From GCA-002697625 sp002697625 (GTDB taxonomy: Bacteria > Bacteroidota > Bacteroidia > Flavobacteriales > BACL11), in the NCBI GenBank assembly GCA_964004625.1, contig CAXFOB010000042.1, positions 1 to 64,000 of the forward strand: DNA of 64,000 nt, written 5' to 3'. A model generated the notes under the pieces. That model was not told the DNA's origin. It did no database searches and worked only from the letters and a program-made list of their open reading frames with translations. Shown one piece after another: positions 1-7,768 of the stretch; the stretch's first letter is position 1, and every line of letters begins with the position of its first letter. The position numbers and the translations under genes are program-made.

Positions 1-714
1 CTCTTTTAAAGAATTAATTCTTTTACCACTTTCTACTTCAATAGATTCTATTTCTTCAATTTCTTCTCCAAAAAAATAAATTCTATACGCAATATCAGAA
101 TGACCAGGAAAAATATCTACTGTATCTCCTTTAACTCTAAAGTTCCCTCTTTCAAAATCTGATGTCGTTCTACTATAAAGAGAGGCTACAAATTTTTGTA
201 ATAAATTAGTTATAGGAATTTCATCTCCTAATTTAATCTCAATAATTCCATTATTAAACTCCTCCGGGTTTCCAATACCGTAAATACAAGAAACGGAAGA
301 AACTACAATTACATCTGTTCTGCCTGATAAAAGAGCTGAAGTTGTATTCAATCTAAGTTTCTCAATTTCATCATTTATAGAAAGGTCTTTTTCTATATAT
401 GTTCCTGTTGAAGGTATATATGCTTCCGGCTGGTAATAATCGTAATAAGAAACAAAATACTCTACTAGGTTATTCGGGAAAAACTGCTTGAACTCAGAGT
501 ATAATTGCGCAGCTAAAGTTTTATTATGACACAAAACTAAAGTTGGTCTATTTACTTCTTTAATAACGTTTGCAACAGTAAATGTCTTCCCAGATCCAGT
601 TACACCTAATAATGTTTGAAAAGACTCTAAATCATTAAGTCCGTTTACTAACTGCTTTATAGCTTCTGGCTGATCTCCAGTAGGGGAGTAGTCTGAAATT
701 AATTCAAAATCCAT
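1..714 (-). CDS. uvrB: Excinuclease ABC subunit B, N-terminal part (3' end outside window)
   Basis: UvrB is the damage-recognition helicase of nucleotide excision repair. The reverse strand reads from an ATG at 714 with no stop to base 1, giving 238 residues. They begin MDFELISDYSPTGDQ and carry the UvrB Walker A motif (GVTGSGKTFTVAN, about residue 40), the HNKTLAAQL segment and the damage-binding beta-hairpin region YFVSYYDYYQPEAY. VSSVSCIYGIGNPEE, also typical of UvrB, follows. The helicase C-terminal half and UVR domain lie beyond the window. The start codon directly abuts the stop codon of the upstream DUF349 gene, so the two are probably co-transcribed. Identity is certain from these motifs. 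Confidence 0.97.
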   Translation of the reverse strand, partial: MDFELISDYSPTGDQPEAIKQLVNGLNDLESFQTLLGVTGSGKTFTVANVIKEVNRPTLVLCHNKTLAAQLYSEFKQFFPNNLVEYFVSYYDYYQPEAYIPSTGTYIEKDLSINDEIEKLRLNTTSALLSGRTDVIVVSSVSCIYGIGNPEEFNNGIIEIKLGDEIPITNLLQKFVASLYSRTTSDFERGNFRVKGDTVDIFPGHSDIAYRIYFFGEEIEEIESIEVESGKRINSLKE

Positions 715-2481
715 TTAGATTTTGTTTAATACAGAAAGTTTGCTTTTTAACTGATCAATTTCTGATTTAGATTTCTCTATTTTCTTTAGAACATCATCCT
801 TTAGTTTTTCTGTTCTCTTATTGTTACCGAAAAAAGAAATATTATTTTCATATTGAATTATAGTTTTCTTTACTTTTTCAATTTCAGACCTAAGTCGTTC
901 TTTCTCCTTATTTAATAAACTTGAGTTTTCCTTCAGAGTTTCTGCTTTTACTTGAAATTGAATTCTCTCTTTTTCTTTTTTAGTAACTTTTAAGTTATTG
1001 TAATGTGATGAAATGAGTTTGTTAAAATCTTTATTAATATTTTTATATTTTTCAGGAACAGAACCTGTTTTGTTCCATTTCTTACTAAATTCTTTGAGTT
1101 TTTCTACGTCAGATTTTGGGTTTTCAGAAGGGGTGAAATTTTTCACCTCCATGATTAAATCTTCCTTGATTTTTAAGTTGTTCTTTCTCTCCTTATCTTG
1201 TTTAGAATAATATTCCTTTCTAGAGTTAAAAAAAGTATTACATGACTTTCTAAACCTTTTCCAAATAGGAGAGGATAAGTTGTCCGGAACATATGGAGAA
1301 TTTTTCCAGTCATTTTGTAAATTAATCAACTCTTTACTTGTATTCTTCCAATCTGTAGAATTAGATAAACTTTCCGCTTTTTCACAGATATTTATCTTTA
1401 TCATTAAGTTGTTGTTGTTATTTTCTTTTTTAGACTTGTAGAATGAATTTTTAAGAGAATAGAAATGATTACAGGCTTCTCTGAAATCAGACCAAGATTT
1501 CTTCAAATCGTTCTTATTAATAGGAGCAGCCTTTTTCCATTTTTCAGACAACCTAACTAATTGTTCTGTTTTATTTTTCCAATCTTGATGCGAGTTGGAA
1601 GAAGTAGAGCTTAATTCTTTAATCTCGATACATATAGCAGATTTTTTATCAAGATTTGATTGGTTTCTTTCTTTAATTTGTAGAAAGTAATCGTTTCTTT
1701 TTTTATTTATCTTTCTACTTGCATCCTGAAATCTTTTCCATATATTTTCTCTTTCCTCTCTAATAACAGGACCTGTTTCTTTCCATTCTTGATGTAGTTC
1801 TTGTAAGCGGTCAAATGATATATTAACAGATTTTTCAGATATTAAAGATTCTGCTTTTTCACATAATGTGATTTTTTGTTCTAAATTCTTTTTAAAGTCT
1901 AGATCTCTAAGTTCTCTATTTATCTTTAGATAATCATAGAACAATTCTACATGGTGGTGATAATTTTGCCATAAATCATTACTTTTTTGTATAGGAACCC
2001 TTCCTGTATTCTTCCATTTTTTTTGAAGTATTTTAAACTTCATAAAAGTAGTTTTTATAGACTCCTCTTCTTTAACTAAATCATCAATATCATTAATAAT
2101 ATTTTGCTTTATTACTAAATTATTTTCTTCTATCTTTTCTCGTTCTCTTCTATAATTTGATTTTAATTTTTTAAACTTATTGTAAATCTTTTTAAACTTT
2201 ATTTCAGAGGGATGAAGTTTGTCTTTTTGTTCTAATTTGTCTTCATCTGAAGGTTCTTTAGTTACATTTTTAGATTTAATTTTTTTGTAAAATAAGGTTT
2301 TTATCTCTTCAACATTCTTAGAAATTGAGTAAGGATTTGTCGAGTTACATAGTTCTTCTAACTCCAGAATTAATTCTTCTAAACTTTTATCTGATATATC
2401 TTTTGTTTCTGTAGCGTGTGATTCTATTACAGATTCTGGTATTTCTATCTCCTTTTTTTCAATATTTGAATCCCCATTCAT
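715..2481 (-). CDS. DUF349 repeat protein
   Basis: A highly charged, Lys/Glu-rich, probably cytoplasmic coiled-coil protein of 588 residues. It contains about five copies of the DUF349 repeat, recognisable by the pattern KWKxTGxVP...(I/L)WxxF...F: for example KWKNTGRVPIQK, EWKETGPVIREE, KWKKAAPINKND, DWKNSPYVPDNL and KWNKTGSVPEKY. The C-terminal ~90 residues form a long predicted coiled coil. The N-terminal ~80 residues are acidic and low complexity. There is no signal peptide. DUF349 proteins are common in Bacteroidota but their molecular role is not established. Its stop abuts the uvrB start. A TAnnTTTG-like element (minus strand, 2501-2508) lies just upstream of the start. Confidence 0.85.
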   Translation of the reverse strand: MNGDSNIEKKEIEIPESVIESHATETKDISDKSLEELILELEELCNSTNPYSISKNVEEIKTLFYKKIKSKNVTKEPSDEDKLEQKDKLHPSEIKFKKIYNKFKKLKSNYRREREKIEENNLVIKQNIINDIDDLVKEEESIKTTFMKFKILQKKWKNTGRVPIQKSNDLWQNYHHHVELFYDYLKINRELRDLDFKKNLEQKITLCEKAESLISEKSVNISFDRLQELHQEWKETGPVIREERENIWKRFQDASRKINKKRNDYFLQIKERNQSNLDKKSAICIEIKELSSTSSNSHQDWKNKTEQLVRLSEKWKKAAPINKNDLKKSWSDFREACNHFYSLKNSFYKSKKENNNNNLMIKINICEKAESLSNSTDWKNTSKELINLQNDWKNSPYVPDNLSSPIWKRFRKSCNTFFNSRKEYYSKQDKERKNNLKIKEDLIMEVKNFTPSENPKSDVEKLKEFSKKWNKTGSVPEKYKNINKDFNKLISSHYNNLKVTKKEKERIQFQVKAETLKENSSLLNKEKERLRSEIEKVKKTIIQYENNISFFGNNKRTEKLKDDVLKKIEKSKSEIDQLKSKLSVLNKI

Positions 2482-2505
2482 TATTTACATGTTTAGAATA
2501 CAAAT

Positions 2506-3240
2506 TTACAAATTTAAATTAAAATCTGAGCTCCATATTTTCCAACTTTCATCAGCTTGAATTTGAAGCATTTCTAAGCCATTTTTTATTTGTGTTCCAT
2601 ACTTTTTACCAAACTTTAAAAATTGGCTTATTTCAGGGTTGTATACTAAATCATATAGTAAATGTTTCGAATTTAAATATTTATAAGGAATTTCAGGATA
2701 AGAATTAATATTTGGATGTGTTCCAAGAGGAGTGGTATTAATAATAATATCAGATTCTTTTATTAAGTCCTCTGTAATATTATGATAATCTAAATCAGAA
2801 TTTCTACTAACAACTTTAAACTGAATATTTAATTGTTGTAACACAAACTGAATTGATTTTGAAACTCCTCCATTCCCCAGAATTAAGGATGTTTTCTTAT
2901 TTTGTAATAGAGTATGTAAACTTTTCTCAAATCCAATAATATCTGTGTTGAAACCAACTAATTTTTCATTAATATTTTTTATTGTATTTACAGATCCTAT
3001 TTCTTTTACTTCATCACTTATTTTATCTAAAAATGGGATGATACTTTCTTTATAAGGTATTGTGATATTTAATCCAGAAAGATTATTTTCTCTAATTAAT
3101 TGTGGGAATTCTGAAATATTTTTTAGTTCAAAATTCTTATAACAAGCGTAAGTAATCCCTTCTTTTAGAAATTTTTCATTAAAATATCTTGATGAAAAAG
3201 AATGAGAAAGATTTTCCCCTATAAGTCCATAAATTTTCAT
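2506..3240 (-). CDS. aroE: Shikimate dehydrogenase
   Basis: Reduces 3-dehydroshikimate to shikimate with NADPH in the aromatic amino acid pathway (cytoplasm). The 244-residue product has the substrate-binding SHS near residues 12-14, the catalytic lysine in LNITIPYKE (K64), the SVNT and GFNTDIIGF segments with the catalytic Asp near 100, and the nucleotide-binding GNGGVSKS loop at about 122. The length is normal for the compact Bacteroidota form. Its start overlaps the 3' end of the DUF368 gene by 4 bases (ATGA-type overlap), suggesting translational coupling. Confidence 0.95.
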   Translation of the reverse strand: MKIYGLIGENLSHSFSSRYFNEKFLKEGITYACYKNFELKNISEFPQLIRENNLSGLNITIPYKESIIPFLDKISDEVKEIGSVNTIKNINEKLVGFNTDIIGFEKSLHTLLQNKKTSLILGNGGVSKSIQFVLQQLNIQFKVVSRNSDLDYHNITEDLIKESDIIINTTPLGTHPNINSYPEIPYKYLNSKHLLYDLVYNPEISQFLKFGKKYGTQIKNGLEMLQIQADESWKIWSSDFNLNL

Positions 3241-4142
3241 CTAGACTTATTTGGAGAAAAGCTTTCCAAAGCCCATACGACAACAATTCCAAAAACAATT
3301 AAAGCAAAAGCAATAAGGGTATTTTCATTGACTATTTCTGGTAAATATCGTGTAGATTCAATACACTTTTCTTGTTGTTCTGGATTAAACCACTTTAAAC
3401 ATTTCTGCCAAGGCCAAATAATATTTAAAGATCCTATAATAAATCCAGTTAGAATTGAAAGAGTAGCGTCTTTATAATGTTTTAGTAGCCAAGCTATAGA
3501 ATGTGAAAAACTCATTAATCCAAAAACGGAACCAATAAAAAACACGAATAATAATAAATAATTCAGTTCAGTAATAGCGGTAACCATAAGTAGTTTATAA
3601 TTTCCCATTAAGATAAGAATAAATGAACCAGACAGTCCTGGTAACATCATACCGCTAATTCCCACTATTCCACAGATAAATACAAAAAACAAATTACTAT
3701 TTTCGCTTGCTGGAGCAATAAATGAAAGAGAAACCGCGCAAATAGTTCCCACAATTAATGCAAATATGTTTATTAGATTCCAATTTTTAATTCTCTTTCC
3801 TACAAAATATACTGAAGCTAATATCAATCCAAAAAAGAAGGACCAGACTAAAATCTCTTGTTTATCAAATAAGTATTCAAAGAGACTAGCTATACTAAAT
3901 ACACTTACAATACTCCCTCCAAATATAGCTGCTAGAAAATAAAAATTAGTGTACTCTACAAATTCTTTAAATTTAAAAGTGATTAAAAGTTTAAAAGCTT
4001 TTAAATCAAATGATTTTAATGAATTAATGAGATTCTCATAAATTTCAGTTATAAGTGCAATAGTTCCTCCAGAAACTCCAGGTATTACATTTGCAACTCC
4101 CATAGCCATTCCTTTTAAAAATAATATAAAATGCTTTTTCAT
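3237..4142 (-). CDS. DUF368 family membrane protein (PopT-type polyprenyl-phosphate transporter)
   Basis: A 301-residue integral membrane protein with about eight hydrophobic segments. The family signature is at the N terminus: GMAMGVANVIPGVSGG. A second copy-like motif, GMMLPGLSGSF, lies in the middle, in keeping with the internal inverted repeat of this fold. DUF368 proteins (PopT) are known to return undecaprenyl phosphate across the cytoplasmic membrane so that the lipid carrier can be reused for peptidoglycan and other wall polymers. It lies between the phosphosulfolactate synthase gene (1-base gap) and aroE (4-base overlap). The family assignment is firm. The PopT function is transferred from characterised relatives. 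Confidence 0.88.
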   Translation of the reverse strand: MKKHFILFLKGMAMGVANVIPGVSGGTIALITEIYENLINSLKSFDLKAFKLLITFKFKEFVEYTNFYFLAAIFGGSIVSVFSIASLFEYLFDKQEILVWSFFFGLILASVYFVGKRIKNWNLINIFALIVGTICAVSLSFIAPASENSNLFFVFICGIVGISGMMLPGLSGSFILILMGNYKLLMVTAITELNYLLLFVFFIGSVFGLMSFSHSIAWLLKHYKDATLSILTGFIIGSLNIIWPWQKCLKWFNPEQQEKCIESTRYLPEIVNENTLIAFALIVFGIVVVWALESFSPNKSR

Positions 4143-4143
4143 A

Positions 4144-4908
4144 TTATTGTTGACTTAGATAGTCAAAGAATGTATCTCCTCTTAATCCTATTCTTAAGGT
4201 CTCAAGCGGAATTACTTCATCCCAGGAAATATTTCCTAGATTTACATTAGGCCCCAAAAGTTTTATGAACCATACTTGTTGTGGTTTTTTTGGAGCTTCC
4301 CATAATATCTTTTCTGTTGGTATCTGAGTTAAAATTTCATCAATTAAATCAGACCTAACATCCCCACCACTTCTGTATATACCTACATTACCTCCTTCTC
4401 TTGCTTCAGCAATTATTTTCCATGAACCTGCTTCTAATTCTTTCTGCATTAACTCTATCCACTTATAAGGAGCAATTAAAACATTCTCATCTTTAGATCC
4501 TACTTCAGATACTACTGTAAACTCTGTTGAAAGTTCTTTAATATACTGACATTTTTTTTTATGTGATATATTAATACTTCCATCAGAAACCTCACACATA
4601 GACAAATTCCAGTTTCTTAATAATTCTTTATACTCTTCAAACATACCTCTGATAATAAAAGCTTCAAACAAAGTACCTCCTAAATAAACCATTAATCCAG
4701 CATCTTGATATAATTTAATTTTTGTCTCTATATGTGGAGATATTGCAGATGTACCAAATCCAAGCTTAATTATATCTGTATGCGGACCACACATATCAAT
4801 AAAATTCTTAGTGTCGTTAAGACTCAAACCTTTATCCATCATCATGGTTAATCCGTGTTCTCTTGGCTTTTCAGTTCTTTTTGGAACATCTGTTAAAAAG
4901 AAGTTCAT
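4144..4908 (-). CDS. comA: Phosphosulfolactate synthase (ComA family)
   Basis: The family adds sulfite to phosphoenolpyruvate to make (R)-phosphosulfolactate. It is known from archaeal coenzyme M synthesis and as YitD in Bacillus. The 254-residue product has the conserved TIM-barrel elements: KPREHGLTMMMDKGLS at the N terminus, DIIKLGFGTSA, YLGGTLFEAF, EVSDGSINI, SEVGSKD, and EAREGGNVGI. This organism has no obvious use for coenzyme M. In Bacteroidota a likely outlet is sulfolactate or cysteate, possibly feeding capnine-type sulfonolipids, but that is inference. It is divergent from glmM, with a TATCTTTG (-7-like) element on the minus strand at 4931-4938. It heads a minus-strand run with the DUF368 gene and aroE. 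Confidence 0.9.
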   Translation of the reverse strand: MNFFLTDVPKRTEKPREHGLTMMMDKGLSLNDTKNFIDMCGPHTDIIKLGFGTSAISPHIETKIKLYQDAGLMVYLGGTLFEAFIIRGMFEEYKELLRNWNLSMCEVSDGSINISHKKKCQYIKELSTEFTVVSEVGSKDENVLIAPYKWIELMQKELEAGSWKIIAEAREGGNVGIYRSGGDVRSDLIDEILTQIPTEKILWEAPKKPQQVWFIKLLGPNVNLGNISWDEVIPLETLRIGLRGDTFFDYLSQQ

Positions 4909-4930
4909 ATCGTTATTTTTTTAATTAATG

Positions 4931-4966
4931 CAAAGATAGTAGAAATTAGATTATTTATTAGTTTTG
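4931..4966. promoter_or_regulatory. Divergent -7-like promoter elements between comA and glmM
   Basis: The minus strand carries TATCTTTG at 4931-4938 (for comA) and the plus strand carries TAGTTTTG at 4959-4966 (for glmM). Both match the Bacteroidota -7 consensus TAnnTTTG. No clear -33 TTTG was found at the expected distance for either, so this is a tentative call. Confidence 0.4.
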
Positions 4967-4992
4967 TTGATTTAAAAAAGAAATACAATTTT

Positions 4993-6372
4993 ATGACACT
5001 AATTAAATCTATTTCCGGAATTAGAGGCACAATAGGAGGTGAGGTTGGAACCTCTCTGTCTCCTTTAGATATAGTTAGATTTACAGCTTCCTACGCTAGT
5101 TTTATTAAAAAACAAGAACATGACTCTGATACAATTATAATTGGTAGAGATGCTAGAATTTCTGGCAAAATGGTAAGCAATATTGTTTGTGGAACTTTAG
5201 TTGCTTGTGGATTTAATGTGATAGATATTGGTTTGTCTACAACACCAACCGTAGAAGTTGCTGTTAAACTGTCCAAAAGTGCAGGAGGAATAATACTAAC
5301 TGCAAGTCATAATCCTAAACAATGGAATGCCTTAAAACTATTAAATAATAAAGGAGAATTCCTTTCTTCAAAGGATGGTGAAGAAATACTAAATTTAGTT
5401 GAAAATGATTCGTTTTTATTTGAGGAAGTTGATAATATAGGAAATTATTCATTTGATGATAGTTTTAACGATAAGCATATTGAAGAGGTATTAAATTTAA
5501 ATCTAGTCAATGTAGATTTAGTTAAGGAGTCTAAATTTAAAGTTGTTTTAGATGCTGTAAATTCTACTGGGGGATTTATCATTCCTATATTATTAGAAAA
5601 AATGGGAGTAGAGTGTGTGAAATTGTATTGTGAACCAAATGGAAATTTTCCTCATAACCCAGAACCTCTTCCTGAGAATTTAACTGAAATATCAAAATTA
5701 GTTGTAGAAGAAAAAGCAGATTTTGGTATTGTTGTAGATCCGGATGTTGACAGATTAGCACTAGTTTGTGAAGATGGAACAATGTTTGGAGAGGAATATA
5801 CGTTAGTATCAATTTCTGATTTTGTTTTGAGTAAAACTCCGGGAAACACTGTTTCTAATCTCTCTTCTACTAGAGCTTTGAGAGATATAACTATCCGTCA
5901 TAATGGCATCTATACATCTTCAGCGGTAGGAGAGGTTAATGTTGTTGAAAAGATGAAAATAACTAATGCTATAATTGGTGGTGAAGGCAATGGAGGTATT
6001 ATTTATCCTGAGCTACATTATGGTAGGGATGCCTTAGTTGGAATTGCATTGTTTTTAACTCAATTAGCGGAAAGAAAAATATCTGCTAAACAATTAAGAG
6101 AAAGTTATCCTGATTATGTTATTTCTAAGAATAAGATACAGTTAACTCCAGAAATAAACGTTGATAAGATACTAAAAACGCTATTAGAGAAATATAAAAA
6201 TGAACATATTACAACGATTGATGGATTGAAAATTGATTTTGAAGATGGTTGGGTTCATTTACGAAAATCTAATACAGAACCAATTATTAGAGTATATGCT
6301 GAAAGTGAAGGAAAAAAGAAAGCTAATTCCCTTGCAGAAAAAATGATAAACGAAATTAAAAACCTTATTTAA
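4993..6372 (+). CDS. glmM: Phosphoglucosamine mutase
   Basis: Converts glucosamine-6-phosphate to glucosamine-1-phosphate on the way to UDP-GlcNAc. The alpha-D-phosphohexomutase signatures are all present in the 459 residues: phosphoserine loop TASHNP (103-108), metal-binding DPDVDR (about 249), sugar-binding GEGNGG (about 330) and the C-terminal phosphate loop RKSNTEPIIRVYAES. The GEGNGG sugar loop is the form seen in archaeal-type GlmM rather than the GEQSGH of E. coli, and it differs from the GEESGG loop of the second hexomutase in this window (58.6-60.0 kb). The stop overlaps the start of the cysteine desulfurase gene by one base (TAATG). Confidence 0.9.
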   Translation: MTLIKSISGIRGTIGGEVGTSLSPLDIVRFTASYASFIKKQEHDSDTIIIGRDARISGKMVSNIVCGTLVACGFNVIDIGLSTTPTVEVAVKLSKSAGGIILTASHNPKQWNALKLLNNKGEFLSSKDGEEILNLVENDSFLFEEVDNIGNYSFDDSFNDKHIEEVLNLNLVNVDLVKESKFKVVLDAVNSTGGFIIPILLEKMGVECVKLYCEPNGNFPHNPEPLPENLTEISKLVVEEKADFGIVVDPDVDRLALVCEDGTMFGEEYTLVSISDFVLSKTPGNTVSNLSSTRALRDITIRHNGIYTSSAVGEVNVVEKMKITNAIIGGEGNGGIIYPELHYGRDALVGIALFLTQLAERKISAKQLRESYPDYVISKNKIQLTPEINVDKILKTLLEKYKNEHITTIDGLKIDFEDGWVHLRKSNTEPIIRVYAESEGKKKANSLAEKMINEIKNLI

Positions 6373-7508
6373 TGAACAAAAGAGTATTTTTAGATAATGC
6401 AGCCACCACACCAATAGCTCCTGAAATTATTGAGTTAATTAGCAATATGATGAAAACACATTTTGCTAACCCGTCTTCGATACATTCTTACGGGAGAGAA
6501 TCTAAGATTGTCGTAGAAACTGCACGTAAAACAATAGCTAATTTATTAAACACATCACCGGGAAGTATATTTTTCACATCTGGTGGTACAGAAGCAGATA
6601 ACATGGCTATAAAATGCGCAATACATGATCATAAAATAAAACATGCTATAACTTCAAAACTATCTCATCATGCAGTATTGTATCCATTAGAAGATTTAGC
6701 AGCAGAAGGTAAGATAAAACTTTCATATATAGATATAGATAAAAATGGAGTAATCTCATTGATGCACTTAGAAGAATTATTAAAAAACAATGAGAGAACA
6801 TTTGTCTCTATAATGCATGCAAATAATGAAATAGGAACCATACAGCCACTAAAAGAGATAGGAGATAAATGCAAAGAATTTGATGCTATTTTTCATTCAG
6901 ACACAGTCCAAACCATGGCTCACTTTCCGTTTGATATGAGAGAGTTGAATGTTGATTTTATGGCTGCTTCTGCTCATAAATTTCATGGACCAAAAGGAAT
7001 AGGATTTGTATATATTTCTGAAGATATACAAATAAAACCATTATTAAGAGGGGGAGGACAAGAAAGAAACATGAGGGCTGGAACAGAGAACATTTATGGT
7101 ATAGCTGCAATGGCAAAAGCTATGGAGATGGCTTATGAAAATCTAGAAGAGGAAACTACTTATATAAAAGGATTAAAGAAATACATGATAGACAAACTAC
7201 AGTCAGAAATTAAAGATGTTCAGTTTTATGGTAAATGTACTGATCTTGACGATAGTTTATATACCGTATTAAGTTGTAACTTTCCTGAAAGTGCAAACTC
7301 TGAAATGCTGATGTTTAATTTAGACATTAAAGGAGTGGCTTGTAGTGGAGGTTCTGCTTGTAGTTCGGGTAGTAGTAAAGGGTCTCATGTGTTAACTTCT
7401 ATTGTTCCAGATTCTATGAGGCCAGGAGTCCGTTTTTCATTTAGTAAATACAATACTAAAGAAGATATTGATTTTGCTATAGATAAGTTGAAAGAGTTAT
7501 TTTCCTAA
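6372..7508 (+). CDS. Cysteine desulfurase (NifS/IscS family)
   Basis: A PLP-dependent enzyme that removes sulfur from cysteine for iron-sulfur cluster or thiolation chemistry. The 378 residues start with the family's DNAATTP. The PLP lysine lies in ASAHKFHGPKG (K203), and the catalytic cysteine sits in GGSACSSGSSKG near residue 329, as in NifS/IscS-type (group I) enzymes. It is coupled to glmM by a one-base overlap. No scaffold or other cluster-assembly gene lies beside it, so the acceptor is not clear from context, and I do not assign iscS or nifS specifically. Confidence 0.92.
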   Translation: MNKRVFLDNAATTPIAPEIIELISNMMKTHFANPSSIHSYGRESKIVVETARKTIANLLNTSPGSIFFTSGGTEADNMAIKCAIHDHKIKHAITSKLSHHAVLYPLEDLAAEGKIKLSYIDIDKNGVISLMHLEELLKNNERTFVSIMHANNEIGTIQPLKEIGDKCKEFDAIFHSDTVQTMAHFPFDMRELNVDFMAASAHKFHGPKGIGFVYISEDIQIKPLLRGGGQERNMRAGTENIYGIAAMAKAMEMAYENLEEETTYIKGLKKYMIDKLQSEIKDVQFYGKCTDLDDSLYTVLSCNFPESANSEMLMFNLDIKGVACSGGSACSSGSSKGSHVLTSIVPDSMRPGVRFSFSKYNTKEDIDFAIDKLKELFS

Positions 7509-7610
7509 TCTTTCTTGCTTTACAGATAAGACCTAGATACTCTGTTTGGCATAGTATTTAAATTTGTATTATATAATTTTGTCGTATTAACAATCAATAC
7601 ATATTAAATT

Positions 7611-7768
7611 ATGAAAAAACTCCTACTTTTACTGTGTTTACCAATTTTTACTTTTGCTTAGCAAACCTATGTTCCTGATGATAATTTTGAACAAGAGAGT
7701 TAAACAATATCCCTTTATTTTATATTTATGATGATAATTCTGTAGAAAAGAAGATTATTTTCGAGTAA
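7611..7768 (+). pseudogene. Relic of a T9SS-secreted protein: signal peptide and C-terminal end remain
   Basis: From ATG 7611 the sequence reads MKKLLLLLCLPIFTFA, a good signal peptide. An in-frame TAG follows, then QTYVPDDNFEQ and a second stop. QTYVPDDNFEQ is the typical mature N terminus of leucine-rich-repeat T9SS proteins in Flavobacteriia. In a different frame the end of the stretch reads FYIYDDNSVEKKIIFE then TAA (7766-7768), closely resembling the end of a type A sorting domain (compare IENSKGSVNRKVIFD at the end of the gene at 53.5-54.7 kb). This suggests a gene that lost its middle by deletion and then acquired stops. A TAATTTTG element lies upstream at 7574-7581. The last 14 bases overlap the 3' end of nhaC on the other strand. 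Confidence 0.6.

Noticed and set aside
3202..3477. Plus-strand 91-residue ORF over the aroE/DUF368 junction
   Set aside because: Both genes on the minus strand are certain; this frame has no start context or similarity.
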